A DNA stretch of 64,000 nt from Corynebacterium diphtheriae (GTDB lineage Bacteria; Actinomycetota; Actinomycetes; Mycobacteriales; Mycobacteriaceae), in NCBI RefSeq assembly GCF_001457455.1, contig NZ_LN831026.1, positions 620,001 to 684,000 on the forward strand, read 5' to 3'. Below, piece by piece: positions 8,462 through 17,473 of this stretch (within the stretch, counting starts at the first letter, position 1; the number at the start of each line of letters is the position of its first letter). A program made the position numbers and the translations under genes. Below the pieces are notes generated by a model. It had not been told where the DNA came from. It searched no databases and worked only from the letters and a program-made list of their open reading frames with translations.

Positions 8462-9757
8462 CTAGCCCCGCACCATCGTGTGCCACATATCGGCAAAACC
8501 AGGCAGAGTCTTCGACGTCGTGTCAATGTCGTCAACCTGGACACCGCCAACAACAAGGCCGATGATGGCACCAGCAGTAGCCATTCGGTGATCCGCATAG
8601 GAATGCCACGTCCCGCCATGAAGCGTACTGGGTGTGATGTGGAGGCCGTCGGCAAGCTCGGTACATGAGCCACCAAGACCTGTGATTTCTTGAGTCAACG
8701 CCGCTAGCCGATCAGTCTCATGCCCACGCAGATGAGCGATTCCCACCAACTTTGAAGGTGTTGTGGCAAGAGCCGCCAGAGCTGCAACAGTGGGGGTGAG
8801 CTCACCAATATCGGACATGTCGAGAGAAATTCCCTTCAGCTGACCGCGCGCTGGGCCAGTTACGCGCAGATCAAAACTCGAACCTCGAGAAATCATCTCA
8901 ACGGTGCAGCCCATACGACTTAAAATATCGCGGATCACGTCGCCGGCTTGGGTCGTGCGCTGTGGCCAATCCGGAATGGTGACCGTCCCGCCGGTCACGG
9001 CTGCCGCTGCGAGAAACGGCGTGGCATTGGAGAGATCCGGTTCGATGTTCCAAGTTCGAGCTTCTACGTCACCTGGTTCTACTCGCCATTCGTTTTCTAC
9101 GGAATCATCCACCTGCACACCAGCAAGACGCAGCATATCAACAGTCATCTCAATATGCGGCAGGCTTGGCAACTTGCCGCCGATATGCCGCACGGTCAAT
9201 CCGGTGCGATAGCGTGCGCCGGCAAGCAAAAGTCCCGAGACGAACTGGGAGGATCCAGACGCGTCGATGTCGACTACACCGCCGGCGGGCTGTCCTGAGG
9301 CTTCCACATGGAAGGGGAGCTGGGTGCCGGTAACAGTTACCCCCAGCGTGCGGAGGGCATCGAGGATTTCTCCCATGGGGCGAGTACGTGCTTGCACATC
9401 TCCGTCAAAGAACACACTGCCATGCGCTAATGCAGCAATGGGCGGAACAAAACGCATGACTGTTCCGGCCAGGCCGCAGTCGATGGTGGCGCTGTGGAAA
9501 GGCGCGGGGGTGACGTACAGTGATGTGGATGCCGCACCGTGATTGGGGTCGTCGAAACGCACGCTAGCACCTAGGGCGGTGAGCGCGCGGATCATTAAGT
9601 CGGTGTCGCGTGAACGTAGCGCCCCGTTTATCTGTGCTGGGCGATGAGCGATCGCGGACAAGATAAGCGCGCGGTTGGTCATCGACTTAGACCCCGGAAC
9701 CCGTACAGTTGCATGTACCGCATTGGTTGGGGTTGGTGCGTCCCACAATTGTGCCAT
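8462..9757 (-). CDS. aroA: 3-phosphoshikimate 1-carboxyvinyltransferase (EPSP synthase)
   Basis: AroA joins shikimate-3-phosphate and phosphoenolpyruvate in aromatic amino-acid synthesis. The 431-residue protein shows [16 protein letters not shown] near the N-terminus, [10 protein letters not shown] near 93, and [12 protein letters not shown] late in the second domain. ATG at 9757 is preceded by GGAGG. The gene leads the aroA-rsgA operon and is divergent from the SRAP gene, with only 17 bp between the two start codons, so both promoters must overlap coding sequence or each other. Confidence 0.96.
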   Translation of the reverse strand: MAQLWDAPTPTNAVHATVRVPGSKSMTNRALILSAIAHRPAQINGALRSRDTDLMIRALTALGASVRFDDPNHGAASTSLYVTPAPFHSATIDCGLAGTVMRFVPPIAALAHGSVFFDGDVQARTRPMGEILDALRTLGVTVTGTQLPFHVEASGQPAGGVVDIDASGSSQFVSGLLLAGARYRTGLTVRHIGGKLPSLPHIEMTVDMLRLAGVQVDDSVENEWRVEPGDVEARTWNIEPDLSNATPFLAAAAVTGGTVTIPDWPQRTTQAGDVIRDILSRMGCTVEMISRGSSFDLRVTGPARGQLKGISLDMSDIGELTPTVAALAALATTPSKLVGIAHLRGHETDRLAALTQEITGLGGSCTELADGLHITPSTLHGGTWHSYADHRMATAGAIIGLVVGGVQVDDIDTTSKTLPGFADMWHTMVRG

Positions 9758-9774
9758 TCCTCCATAATAAAGGC

Positions 9775-10437
9775 ATGTGCGGACGCTTTGTTTTGTTTAC
9801 CACCGACGAGTCGCTTTTGGGACACCCAGCGCTGCGGATTTTTCACAGCATTCACGCGCCGAAAGGTATGCCACCGGCGCGCTATAACATCGCTCCAACC
9901 ACGATCATTCCGATTCTTAGGGTGGGAACAACACCAACGGAGGCTGTTATTGAGCCAGCACGTTGGGGACTGATTCCTGCATGGAAGCGCGAGGTCACGT
10001 TACCACCGTTGTTTAATGCGCGCGCAGAAACAGTGACTACCAAGCCGAGTTTTCGTCAGGCGTTTAGTACTCAGCGGTGTGCGATCCCCATGGATGGCTA
10101 TTACGAATGGCACAACAAGAAACCATATTGGATTACTACTGGTGCACCCACATGGGTTGCCGGTCTGTGGGATAGCGGTGCTGGCATGCTTTCAGCCACG
10201 ATGATTACCACAGATTCCGTTGCGCCTTTGGACTGGCTGCATCATCGCATGCCGAGGTTTTTAAACAACGACGAGCTTGCCATATGGCTGCGTGGCAGCG
10301 CCGACGAGGCCAGCGGACTTCTTACTCCCGGCGATGCATCCGCCTTTCATACGAGCCTAGCTGACCCCAGCGTGGGAAATATCCGAAACGACTACCCAGA
10401 GCTTATCGACGCCCCCACGGATCTATTCAGCCTGTAA
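9775..10437 (+). CDS. SRAP-domain abasic-site DNA-protein crosslinking protein (YedK/HMCES family)
   Basis: SRAP proteins form a thiazolidine crosslink to abasic sites in single-stranded DNA. The start is fixed by MCGRF at 9775, because the catalytic Cys must be residue 2 after Met removal. Other family motifs are RYNIAPT, NARAET, MDGYYEW and LDWLHHRMP, which carries the active-site His. Length is 220 residues, normal for the family. The last 15 bases overlap the 3' end of the convergent YbaK gene. Confidence 0.92.
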   Translation: MCGRFVLFTTDESLLGHPALRIFHSIHAPKGMPPARYNIAPTTIIPILRVGTTPTEAVIEPARWGLIPAWKREVTLPPLFNARAETVTTKPSFRQAFSTQRCAIPMDGYYEWHNKKPYWITTGAPTWVAGLWDSGAGMLSATMITTDSVAPLDWLHHRMPRFLNNDELAIWLRGSADEASGLLTPGDASAFHTSLADPSVGNIRNDYPELIDAPTDLFSL

Positions 10438-10926
10438 ATCCGCGAAACTTCCGTCAACGACGCGAATAAGATCTTCGCCACTGAGTTCCACATCAAGACC
10501 ACGTTTGCCGCCGGAAACAAAAATCGTGTCAAACAAAATGGCTGTCTCATCTACCACAGTGGGCAGCGGGTGTTTCTGACCTATAGGAGAAATACCGCCA
10601 GGAATATAACCTGACGACTTAGCCGCATCGTGTTGGTCCGCCATCGTGGCTTTTGACGCGCCCAACGCAGCCGCTGCCTTTTTTAAGCTCAACTTTGAGG
10701 TCACCGGAATACAAGCCACCGCAAGTTGACGCTTGGGTCCTTTACCCGCAGTTAAATCGATGACCAGTGTTTTAAAAATCCTATCCGAATCTACGTCGAG
10801 TGCCGCAGCTGCCGCGTCACCAAAATGGTCTGTGCCACCTTCAAAAGTAGACACCGAATGTTCGATACCCGCAGCTTCCAACACAGCGAGTGCAGGTGTA
10901 GCACCGGACGGCTTTTTCTTGCTCAT
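10423..10926 (-). CDS. YbaK/EbsC family aminoacyl-tRNA deacylase
   Basis: A 167-residue single-domain protein resembling the Cys-tRNA(Pro)/aminoacyl-tRNA editing family. Features include FKTLVIDL, the central VACIPVTSKLSLKKAAAALG with the conserved lysine region, and GYIPGGISPIGQK with the family's glycine-rich loop. It would hydrolyse mischarged tRNA in the cytoplasm. The ATG at 10926 is followed in the opposite direction by sigH 45 bp away. Confidence 0.88.
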   Translation of the reverse strand: MSKKKPSGATPALAVLEAAGIEHSVSTFEGGTDHFGDAAAAALDVDSDRIFKTLVIDLTAGKGPKRQLAVACIPVTSKLSLKKAAAALGASKATMADQHDAAKSSGYIPGGISPIGQKHPLPTVVDETAILFDTIFVSGGKRGLDVELSGEDLIRVVDGSFADLQAE

Positions 10927-10971
10927 TTATGCCTCCTACTAGAATGGTTTTAACAATATCTAAGGAGACCA

Positions 10972-11595
10972 GTGGCTACGAAAACAAGCGACCTTGACGC
11001 ACGTTTCGAGCGTGACGCGCTACCGTTGCTCGATCAACTCTATGGTGGCGCACTCCGGATGACGCGTAACCCAGCAGACGCTGAGGACCTAGTCCAAGAA
11101 ACTTACGTTAAGGCATATCAAGCCTTCAATAGCTTTAGCGAGGGAACCAACCTCAAAGCATGGCTGTACCGCATTATGACCAATACGTACATCAATTCGT
11201 ATCGGAAAAAGAAGCGGCAGCCTACGCAGCAATCTTCTGAAGATGTGACCGATCATCAGCTATTGGCCACGTCCTCCCATGAATCAGTCGGTTTAGAATC
11301 CGCTGAGGTGGAAGCCTTGAAAAACCTTCCTAATCAGCGCATTGCCCAAGCCATGTACGACCTCAGCGAGGACTACCGCATGGTCGTTTACTACGCAGAT
11401 GTTGAGGGTTTGGCATACAAAGAGATCGCAGAGATCATGGGTACCCCACTGGGAACCGTGATGAGTCGACTCCATCGTGGAAGAAAACAGTTGCGTGAGG
11501 CGTTGAAAGACGTGGCGCAAGAACACGGAATTGCGGTTGAGGATAAACATGCAGATCACACCACTGATACTGCAGGAAGGAAGAACAAAGCATGA
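10972..11595 (+). CDS. sigH: ECF sigma factor SigH (oxidative/heat stress)
   Basis: A 207-residue ECF sigma factor. Region 2 contains [14 protein letters not shown] near residues 41-54 and region 4 contains a helix-turn-helix ([20 protein letters not shown]) near 150-169. In corynebacteria and mycobacteria SigH directs the disulfide-stress and heat regulon (thioredoxin system, proteases). GTG at 10972 follows AAGGAGA. Its stop overlaps the ATG of the anti-sigma gene (ATGA), so the two are translationally coupled. The gene order sigH-rshA-whiB matches C. glutamicum. Confidence 0.94.
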   Translation: MATKTSDLDARFERDALPLLDQLYGGALRMTRNPADAEDLVQETYVKAYQAFNSFSEGTNLKAWLYRIMTNTYINSYRKKKRQPTQQSSEDVTDHQLLATSSHESVGLESAEVEALKNLPNQRIAQAMYDLSEDYRMVVYYADVEGLAYKEIAEIMGTPLGTVMSRLHRGRKQLREALKDVAQEHGIAVEDKHADHTTDTAGRKNKA

Positions 11596-11843
11596 GCCAC
11601 GAGGGATGTTCTTGTTCCGAATTACGCGAGTACATGTACGCCTTACTCGACAGGGAGCTTTCTCCAGTCGATTGTGCTCGCCTGCAGGCGCATTTAGCTC
11701 AGTGCCCACATTGTGCTGAGATTGTAGAAGCAGAAACCGAACTACGTGGATTGCTAAAACGCTGCTGCTGTGGCACCGCACCGGCTACACTGCGGGAAAA
11801 GATCACGTATTCGATCTCCATTACCCAGATCAAATACCAGTAA
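11592..11843 (+). CDS. rshA: Zinc-associated anti-sigma factor RshA
   Basis: An 83-residue anti-sigma factor that should hold SigH inactive until thiols are oxidised. The zinc-associated motif is H34-x3-C38-x2-C41. The protein is unusually rich in cysteine (C6, C8, C28, C38, C41 and a CCC run at 58-60), which fits a redox switch with several possible disulfides. It starts at ATG 11592 inside the end of sigH. No signal or membrane segment is present. Confidence 0.9.
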   Translation: MSHEGCSCSELREYMYALLDRELSPVDCARLQAHLAQCPHCAEIVEAETELRGLLKRCCCGTAPATLREKITYSISITQIKYQ

Positions 11844-11904
11844 AGACCTAGTGGCTTAAGGGATCTTTTCCGCCAAGCATCATCTCAAACCGTGCGTAAA
11901 GGAA

Positions 11905-11968
11905 AAAGCTCGCGATGCAAAGTCCATCTTTTCCATTATCTGGGAGATGGCCTCGAATCGCGAGCTTT
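11905..11968 (-). terminator. Two-tier hairpin, probable terminator of bL37
   Basis: A 12-bp perfect outer stem (AAAGCTCGCGAT at 11905-11916 with ATCGCGAGCTTT at 11957-11968) encloses an inner stem CCATCT/AGATGG (11924-11929, 11945-11950). Read on the minus strand it is followed by CTTTTTCC, giving a U-tract. On the plus strand the tail is weaker, but it may also stop sigH-rshA transcripts. Confidence 0.65.
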
Positions 11969-11985
11969 GTTGTGCTCTTAATGAC

Positions 11986-12060
11986 TTAAGAGTTAGGGCG
12001 CTTACCGTGGTTAGCCTTGTTCTTACGACGGTCCTTGCGCTTACGTCCACGCTTGCTCAT
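11986..12060 (-). CDS. 50S ribosomal protein bL37 (24 residues)
   Basis: This very short gene encodes a 24-residue, strongly basic peptide starting MSKRGRKRKDRRKNK and ending NHGKRPNS. It matches the actinobacterial small ribosomal protein bL37, which binds 23S rRNA in the mycobacterial large subunit. ATG at 12060 has AAGGAGC 8 bases upstream. It sits between rshA and whiB1, with a hairpin terminator after it. It falls below common gene-finder length limits. Confidence 0.88.
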   Translation of the reverse strand: MSKRGRKRKDRRKNKANHGKRPNS

Positions 12061-12167
12061 GGCGGTGCTCCTTATAGGTTGCAGAAAATGTCAATATCGA
12101 AACACCACCTTAGTAGGTGAGGAGGTGACTCGGAAAATCGGTGGGGAAACCCCGCAGGGGGTAACAG

Positions 12168-12428
12168 CTATGCGTTAGCGCGTGCGCGACCACGGCCGCG
12201 GTTCTTACGGCGCTTGAGCGCGCGACGCTCATCTTCGCTCATGCCGCCCCAAACGCCGGCATCCTGGCCGGTTTCCAATGCCCATGCGAGGCACTGGGAG
12301 GTAACTGGGCAGCGGTTGCACACTACTTTTGCTGCAGCGACCTGTGCCAACGCTGGGCCAGAGTTGCCGACAGGGAAGAAGAGCTCGGGATCTTCATCGC
12401 GACAAACGGCTTCATGGCGCCAATCCAT
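12168..12428 (-). CDS. whiB1: WhiB-family iron-sulfur regulator (WhiB1; WhcE in C. glutamicum)
   Basis: An 86-residue WhiB protein. Four cysteines (C9, C37, C40, C46) bind a 4Fe-4S cluster. The turn motif GVWGGMSEDERRALKRR and the basic tail RGRGRARANA bind sigma-A and DNA. WhiB1 in mycobacteria is an essential nitric-oxide-sensitive regulator; the C. glutamicum counterpart beside sigH is whcE, tied to heat and oxidative stress. ATG at 12428 follows TTAGGAGACC. A long untranslated region of over 600 bp lies upstream. Confidence 0.93.
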   Translation of the reverse strand: MDWRHEAVCRDEDPELFFPVGNSGPALAQVAAAKVVCNRCPVTSQCLAWALETGQDAGVWGGMSEDERRALKRRKNRGRGRARANA

Positions 12429-12580
12429 TGTGGTCTCCTAAAATCACTACACGTTCAACAGGGCACTTTGAGGGCATACGAAACTCACTTTCCGACAGTT
12501 GTTGGCTGGGGAAGGTGGCAGAATCACGCAAAGACTCACATCATGGATGCTGAGTGAGTGCGGTGGGGGTTCTTTGTATG

Positions 12581-12618
12581 CCTCAAGGTGGGCGGGAAAC
12601 ACATGTTCTCGCCTGAGG
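12581..12618. other. Compound hairpin upstream of whiB1
   Basis: CCTCA (12581-12585) pairs with TGAGG (12614-12618), and GGCGGGAA (12591-12598) pairs with TTCTCGCC (12606-12613) with one wobble. A 5-base bulge lies on one side. It is not followed by a T-run, so it is not a simple terminator. Confidence 0.4.
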
Positions 12619-12659
12619 TACTTGGAAATAATGACATGTCCGCTCGCGCTTGGGAAGAG

Positions 12660-12680
12660 TTAACGCTTAAAAAGTGTTAA
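12660..12680. promoter_or_regulatory. AT-rich inverted repeat, possible operator
   Basis: TTAACGCTT-AAA-AAGTGTTAA has 8 of 9 matching positions per arm. Size and symmetry suit a dimeric regulator. It is about 230 bp upstream of the whiB1 start and 380 bp before the membrane-protein gene. Confidence 0.35.
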
Positions 12681-13060
12681 GGATCACATGTTGGGGGAGG
12701 GTTGCTATCAGTCTCAATGTGGGATATTGGCGAGTAACTTAAGGGGGGATTGAGAATCAAAACCTTGCTTCCAGTGGTTTTGGGTTCCATCTTTTGGTCT
12801 ATGCGTGGGATGGTTGCTTGGGGTGGGTCAAATCGCAGATTCGGTAACCCCCAAATGTGTAGCACTGGAGTCGGGTCGAGTGGGGCGATTTTCTTAGTGA
12901 AAATTAATTTATTTAGATAGGTCTACGTTAAGGAAGTGGCAAATAAAAGGGGTAAATAGTCGAGCTGTAAGAACGAATAACGCGTTGGCGATGTAAAAAG
13001 TTGTGTGCAATGGGCTTGTGGTTAAGGAACTCCGATGGCTGCTGCACTACACTCTTCACG

Positions 13061-13522
13061 GTGAACAGCGAACAAAAAGAATCCAACGAACCCTATGGCA
13101 ATGCATCGTTAGGTACTCTTCCGCCTACGACGATTCGAAATGCCGGGATTATTGCTATTGTGCAGTCCGCTATCGGACTAGGCTTTGCTGTATTTCTCGT
13201 TTTGCGAAGCATCACCGGCGCGCCCGAAGAGTCCATTGTGTACGAAACTGATACTGCAGTCACCTCGGTTGGGGTGGGCACAGCGATATTTTTTGTGATC
13301 GTATTTGGCACTGTCATCGCAGGTGCGATCATGATGATGCGCGGAAAGCGTTGGGGTCGTGGCCCCGTCATCATGCTGGAAATTCTATTGCTACCTATCG
13401 GCTTCTATATGATGAGTGGCCACGCCTTGCTTCTCGCCGTGGTGACATGTGCTTCGGCGATCGCAACCCTTGTGTATTTGTTCAGCCCTCGTTCGCTCGA
13501 TTGGGCTGCGCGAAACTACTGA
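13061..13522 (+). CDS. Small integral membrane protein
   Basis: About 153 residues with four hydrophobic segments: AIVQSAIGLGFAVFLVL, VGTAIFFVIVFGTVIAGAI, IMLEILLLPIGFYMM, and LLLAVVTCASAIATLVYLF. A short basic loop (RGKRWGR) lies between the second and third. Position beside whiB1 matches the membrane protein Rv3217c. Function unknown. The start is uncertain: GTG at 13061 is preferred, while ATG at 13010 and TTG at 13001 are in frame. Its end overlaps the convergent propeller gene by 7 bases. Confidence 0.65.
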   Translation: MNSEQKESNEPYGNASLGTLPPTTIRNAGIIAIVQSAIGLGFAVFLVLRSITGAPEESIVYETDTAVTSVGVGTAIFFVIVFGTVIAGAIMMMRGKRWGRGPVIMLEILLLPIGFYMMSGHALLLAVVTCASAIATLVYLFSPRSLDWAARNY

Positions 13523-14778
13523 CGGAAAATGACTACTTGGTCCCCGCGTTTTTCCACGATGTGGAGTTCCGCAATGCCCATCGATACAAAGCCGGTGTAG
13601 CCGCCGCGATCGACTGGGACAGTGCGTATTACCTGCCCAGACATAGGTTCGATCTCTGTCCACCCTTCGGCCGTGGGATAAGCCACGTGAGCTCCGAGGC
13701 TGATTCCGGTGCCTACAGCGTCGGGAAGTTCCCGCTCTACAGCGAGGGTGTCGGGGCGCATTAAATACAGTGTGTGATTGTGGTACCACGTGATGTAATG
13801 CGTTAAATCGGCAACGAGCGGCGCGGTATTCGTGATCTCTGGGGCTTGGGGGATCTCATGGCGTGCGACTTCGTGCCCATGCGCGTCGAAGCTAATAATC
13901 GCAGGCGTGGGGGATTTTACGGCTACTGCAGCGCCTGTTTGTCCCACCGCAACAACATGAGCGGTGGTGTTGCCGAGATCAATATCTTGAGTAATTTCTG
14001 GTTGCCGAGAATCTTCCGGCGTCGTCTTTTGCAAACGTAACCACGATGAGCCTTCGCAGGAATCCACAACGGCCAACAGATCTTTTCGCGTCAGTGCAGA
14101 AGTAATGCTGCAGTCTTCGTGTGGCTGTAGGTGGGCCTCTTGCTTAATGGGGACGTCACCGTATTCCACGGTGCGTACTAAATCAGAACGCCACAGTTCC
14201 ACACGCTGGTCGGAGACGATACCGACACGATCGTTGGACATAATAGGTGAGACATTTTCGCTTGCCGACGCACTCCTTGTTGCCGAGTACTGTCCTGAGC
14301 TAGCGGATACTGCTATCACATCGCCACAGCCGCGACCCGTCTTATATGTCATCACCACCTCACCCCATGCTTGAGTTAGTGAGCACAGTGGTACGTCGCG
14401 GGAATAGCTCCACACTGTGCTGCCATCATTGGGATCGATTGCGGTTACTGTCGTGTCCTTATAAGAAATCACTAGGCCTTCGGCAATGATCGGCCGCGGT
14501 GACCATGGATCCGCTGGAAGCGTTTTTACAGGAGTTGCTTCGGAAGGCAATGCTGTAAGTGCACGGGGTACGGCGTAGGAGTCCTGTGCAGAATTTGCTT
14601 GAGATGATGCAGGCGTGAGGTGCGAATGTCTCGCGGGTGCAGTCGCCCATACGCTGGCCACTGCGCCCGTACACATCACCGAAATGATTGCTGTGGCAAC
14701 ATAGTCGCGCCGGCTGCCTTGTAGTGCGCCTGTCTTAGGACTCCTACGGCGAGGTTTTTCCTGGCCGGATGGTTTCAT
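13516..14778 (-). CDS. Membrane-anchored PQQ-like beta-propeller protein
   Basis: A 420-residue protein with a short basic cytoplasmic tail, one transmembrane or signal-anchor helix (ATAIISVMCTGAVASVW, about residues 28-45), a Ser/Ala-rich linker and an extracytoplasmic region with PQQ/WD-like repeat strands such as TAIDPNDGSTVWSY and IIAEGLVISYKD. Paired cysteines (VPLCSL and GRGCGD) could form a disulfide. It corresponds to Rv3212 by position and architecture. The function is unknown. Its ATG overlaps the helicase stop (ATGA), so it is translationally coupled to the gene upstream. Confidence 0.75.
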   Translation of the reverse strand: MKPSGQEKPRRRSPKTGALQGSRRDYVATAIISVMCTGAVASVWATAPARHSHLTPASSQANSAQDSYAVPRALTALPSEATPVKTLPADPWSPRPIIAEGLVISYKDTTVTAIDPNDGSTVWSYSRDVPLCSLTQAWGEVVMTYKTGRGCGDVIAVSASSGQYSATRSASASENVSPIMSNDRVGIVSDQRVELWRSDLVRTVEYGDVPIKQEAHLQPHEDCSITSALTRKDLLAVVDSCEGSSWLRLQKTTPEDSRQPEITQDIDLGNTTAHVVAVGQTGAAVAVKSPTPAIISFDAHGHEVARHEIPQAPEITNTAPLVADLTHYITWYHNHTLYLMRPDTLAVERELPDAVGTGISLGAHVAYPTAEGWTEIEPMSGQVIRTVPVDRGGYTGFVSMGIAELHIVEKRGDQVVIFRQ

Positions 14779-16085
14779 GAGCGCTTTCCAGATTTGTTGC
14801 GGGGGCGGTGTTGCGAGCGTGGCGAACGGCTTTTATTAAACTTGCGGGATCCCACCGCTGTACGGGAGCGTCCTACGGAGTCGGTGGCGGTATCGGGGAT
14901 ATTGAGAGCTTGGAATAGCTCAGGTGAGGTGGAAAACCATTGAGGTGGCTCGGGCTGGCCGAGGTTGAGTTCGTCGTTAATCAACTGCCATTTAGGTAGC
15001 TCGTCGTAACCTACGAGTGTGACTGCAGTTCCGGTATGTCCCGCACGTCCAGTGCGGCCGATGCGGTGTACATAGGTCATCGGATCATCGGGCGTTTGGT
15101 AGTTGATCACGTGGGTGACGTCGTCAATGTCAAGGCCACGGGCTGCCACATCTGTTGCCACCAAAATGTGGGCTTTGCCGGTGCGGAAGGCATCGAGGGA
15201 GGCTTCTCTGGCTGATTGGCCTAGATCGCCGTGAACGCCGGCGACACGGAATCCTCGTTGCGCTAAGTCGTCCGCCAGTTCAGCAGCGGTGCGCTTGGTA
15301 CGGGCGAAGATAATAGTTTTTCCACGGCCTTCCGCCTGCAAAACGCGTGCGGTGACCGCTGACTTATCCATCCGATGAGCTTGGAAAATTACCTGTGTGG
15401 TCGATGCATGGGTTTGTGCTGCCCCAGTATCTTCGGCACGGATATGTACAGGTTGGTGCATAAAAGTGCGAGCCAGCGTGACCACGGCACCTGGCATCGT
15501 TGCTGAGAAGAGCATTGTTTGATGAGGGTGCGTCAACGCGGCAAGCAACTTCTCGATGTCGGGGAAAAATCCCAGATCAAGCATCTCGTCGGCCTCATCA
15601 AGAACCAAGACGGCCACATGATCGAGTGCAAGGTTGCCACGTTGATAAAGATCAATGAGGCGGCCTGGGGTGCCCACCACTACATCGACACCGGACTCTA
15701 ATTGCGCAATTTGTTCATCGTAGGGGCGGCCGCCGTAAATCGTGGCCACCGTGATGGGGATATTGCGAGACAATAGCTTGAGATCGTCACCTACCTGGTG
15801 GGCGAGTTCGCGGGTAGGAACAACAACGAGTGCACGAGGAGTGCCGTCGAGCTCTGCAACGTCTGCTGCATCAAAAACGCGATCGATGAGTGGAACACCG
15901 AATCCATAGGTTTTGCCCATGCCTGTCCGTGCTTGGCCGATCAGGTCACGGCCATCCAAAGCAATAGGTAGCGTGAGCTCCTGAATGGCAAAAGTTCGCT
16001 TCACGCCTACGGTTGCCAAGGCGTCGGTAATTTCTCGGGCGACGCCCAACTCTACGAAGGTCGGTTGTACAGATGCTTCAGACAC
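14775..16085 (-). CDS. DEAD-box RNA helicase (RhlE-like)
   Basis: A 436-residue DEAD-box helicase. Visible motifs are the Q motif (FAIQELTLPIALDG), I (ARTGMGKT), Ia (VPTRELAHQV), Ib (TPGRLID), II (VLDEADEMLDLGF), III (SATMP), V (VATDVAARGLDID) and VI (HRIGRTGRAG). A basic tail (RKFNKSRSPRSQHRPRNKS) likely binds RNA. It would remodel RNA or ribosome-assembly intermediates. Start is GTG at 16085. It is the first gene of a two-gene operon with the propeller protein, and matches Rv3211 in position. Confidence 0.92.
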   Translation of the reverse strand: MSEASVQPTFVELGVAREITDALATVGVKRTFAIQELTLPIALDGRDLIGQARTGMGKTYGFGVPLIDRVFDAADVAELDGTPRALVVVPTRELAHQVGDDLKLLSRNIPITVATIYGGRPYDEQIAQLESGVDVVVGTPGRLIDLYQRGNLALDHVAVLVLDEADEMLDLGFFPDIEKLLAALTHPHQTMLFSATMPGAVVTLARTFMHQPVHIRAEDTGAAQTHASTTQVIFQAHRMDKSAVTARVLQAEGRGKTIIFARTKRTAAELADDLAQRGFRVAGVHGDLGQSAREASLDAFRTGKAHILVATDVAARGLDIDDVTHVINYQTPDDPMTYVHRIGRTGRAGHTGTAVTLVGYDELPKWQLINDELNLGQPEPPQWFSTSPELFQALNIPDTATDSVGRSRTAVGSRKFNKSRSPRSQHRPRNKSGKRS

Positions 16086-16342
16086 ATCACTGATACTAAC
16101 GGGTTTACCTAGGTATCGTCTCGCTCGGGGGTCGAATCTGTGGGGGAGTAGGCACGCATCACAACGTCATGGAAGTTCAACAATGCGAACAAGTGGGGAG
16201 CTAGGGATTTTCGCAGGGATGTGCCTAGCTTTGATGGGGAGCTGGGGTGGAATCAACGAGCAGACTATGATGTTGTGAGATCTGTACTTCAACCGAGGTT
16301 CTCTAACTCACGTTAGGCCGAAACAAGAGGAGACTAAAATAT

Positions 16343-16570
16343 ATGGACATTAAGATCGGTTTTTCAGACTCGCCTCGTGAGCTCGTGGTTTCTAGCCGCG
16401 AAGACCATAACGAGATCGTCGATCGTATCCACAATGCCTTGCGCGATGCCGAGGGCGTGCTTGACCTTGTCGACGACCACGGCAACCGTTACCTAGTGCG
16501 TAATGCTCGAATCGCCTACGTAGAGGTAGGCTCCACCGCTCCTCGCACCGTCGGATTCGCGGGAGCATAA
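16343..16570 (+). CDS. DUF3107 family protein
   Basis: A 75-residue acidic protein (MDIKIGFSDSPRELVV...) of the DUF3107 family, equivalent to the mycobacterial antigen TB9.4 (Rv3208A). Predicted small alpha/beta fold, no known activity. ATG at 16343 follows AAGAGGAGAC. It begins a + strand run and is 2 bases from the DUF3152 start, so likely cotranscribed. Confidence 0.88.
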   Translation: MDIKIGFSDSPRELVVSSREDHNEIVDRIHNALRDAEGVLDLVDDHGNRYLVRNARIAYVEVGSTAPRTVGFAGA

Positions 16571-16572
16571 TT

Positions 16573-17451
16573 GTGACCGACCCACACGCTGAAAGCTTCT
16601 TTGTAAGATTTGCCCGAGACTACGGCTGGCGCGCCTACGCCATCCCCGTACTCGCGGTTATCACCGTGTGGGTGCTTATCGACGTCTTCCGCACCCCAGC
16701 GGAAACCACGACCACAGCAACCGTCGGCGGAGCCCCTACCGCCACCGCAACATCAGCGCAGGAAAAAGGGCCAGATCCTGCACGACAAAACCGTCCCGAT
16801 ATCGCCATCACGGAATTACCATCAGGCCCAGAATTTACCCAAAAGGGCGAAGGGACCTACCGCACAGTAGGAAACGCAGGAGCCCACGCAGGCAAAGACC
16901 GCGACAAAGTGTTTACCTACGTCATCGAGGTAGAAAACGGAATTAACACCGCCGCCTATGGCGGTGATGATGCCTTCGCTGCAATGGTCGACGCCACCTT
17001 GACTAACCCGAAAAGCTGGACACACGATAAGCGCTTTGGCTTTGAACACGTGGATGCCGGCGCAGTAAAAGACCCAGATCTTCGCATCCAGTTGTCCTCC
17101 GTTGACACCACGCATGGCCTGTGTGGAAATAACATCGCAATGGAAACGAGCTGCTTCTATGGAATAGGCAACCGCGTTGTGATTAACGAATCCCGGTGGG
17201 TGCGCGGCGCAAAACCATTCCAAGGTGATCTCGGCGCCTACCGTCAGTACCTGATCAACCATGAGGTAGGGCATGGAATCGGATTTGCCAACCATGAACC
17301 ATGCGGCAAAAACGGTGAGCTCGCGCCCATCATGATGCAACAAACCCTCTCCTTATCTAACTCAGAGTTGTTTGCCATCGACGCGAATGAAATCTATAAC
17401 GACGATGGAGCCGTGTGTTCGGCCAACCCATGGCCGTATCCATTCGCCTAA
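16573..17451 (+). CDS. DUF3152 membrane-anchored zincin-like protein
   Basis: A 292-residue protein with one N-terminal transmembrane helix (YAIPVLAVITVWVLIDVF, about 21-38), a low-complexity Thr/Ala linker and an extracytoplasmic domain. That domain carries a metzincin-like HEVGHGIGFANHEPC (HExxHxxGxxH) near residue 233, so zinc protease activity is plausible. Four cysteines (HGLCGN, TSCFYG, EPCGKN, AVCSAN) may form two disulfides. GTG start at 16573. Matches Rv3207c by position. Substrate unknown. Confidence 0.85.
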   Translation: MTDPHAESFFVRFARDYGWRAYAIPVLAVITVWVLIDVFRTPAETTTTATVGGAPTATATSAQEKGPDPARQNRPDIAITELPSGPEFTQKGEGTYRTVGNAGAHAGKDRDKVFTYVIEVENGINTAAYGGDDAFAAMVDATLTNPKSWTHDKRFGFEHVDAGAVKDPDLRIQLSSVDTTHGLCGNNIAMETSCFYGIGNRVVINESRWVRGAKPFQGDLGAYRQYLINHEVGHGIGFANHEPCGKNGELAPIMMQQTLSLSNSELFAIDANEIYNDDGAVCSANPWPYPFA

Positions 17452-17473
17452 CCCCTCCTAGAAAGAGCAACCA

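Larger units (their letters stand above)
12429..13060. other. Long intergenic region with structured elements
   Basis: No convincing gene fits these 632 bases. Directly visible are an inverted pair ACTCAC/GTGAGT (12534-12539, 12554-12559), a compound hairpin at 12581-12618 and an AT-rich inverted repeat at 12660-12680. The last 150 bases before the membrane-protein gene are AT-rich (AAATTAATTTATTTAGATAG near 12901), consistent with promoters. It must carry the whiB1 promoter on the minus strand. A small RNA is possible but not shown. Confidence 0.5.

Noticed and set aside
663..12932. 12-mer GTCTACGTTAAG present at 663-674 and 12921-12932
   Set aside because: Matches of this length are expected by chance in 64 kb; the contexts share nothing else.
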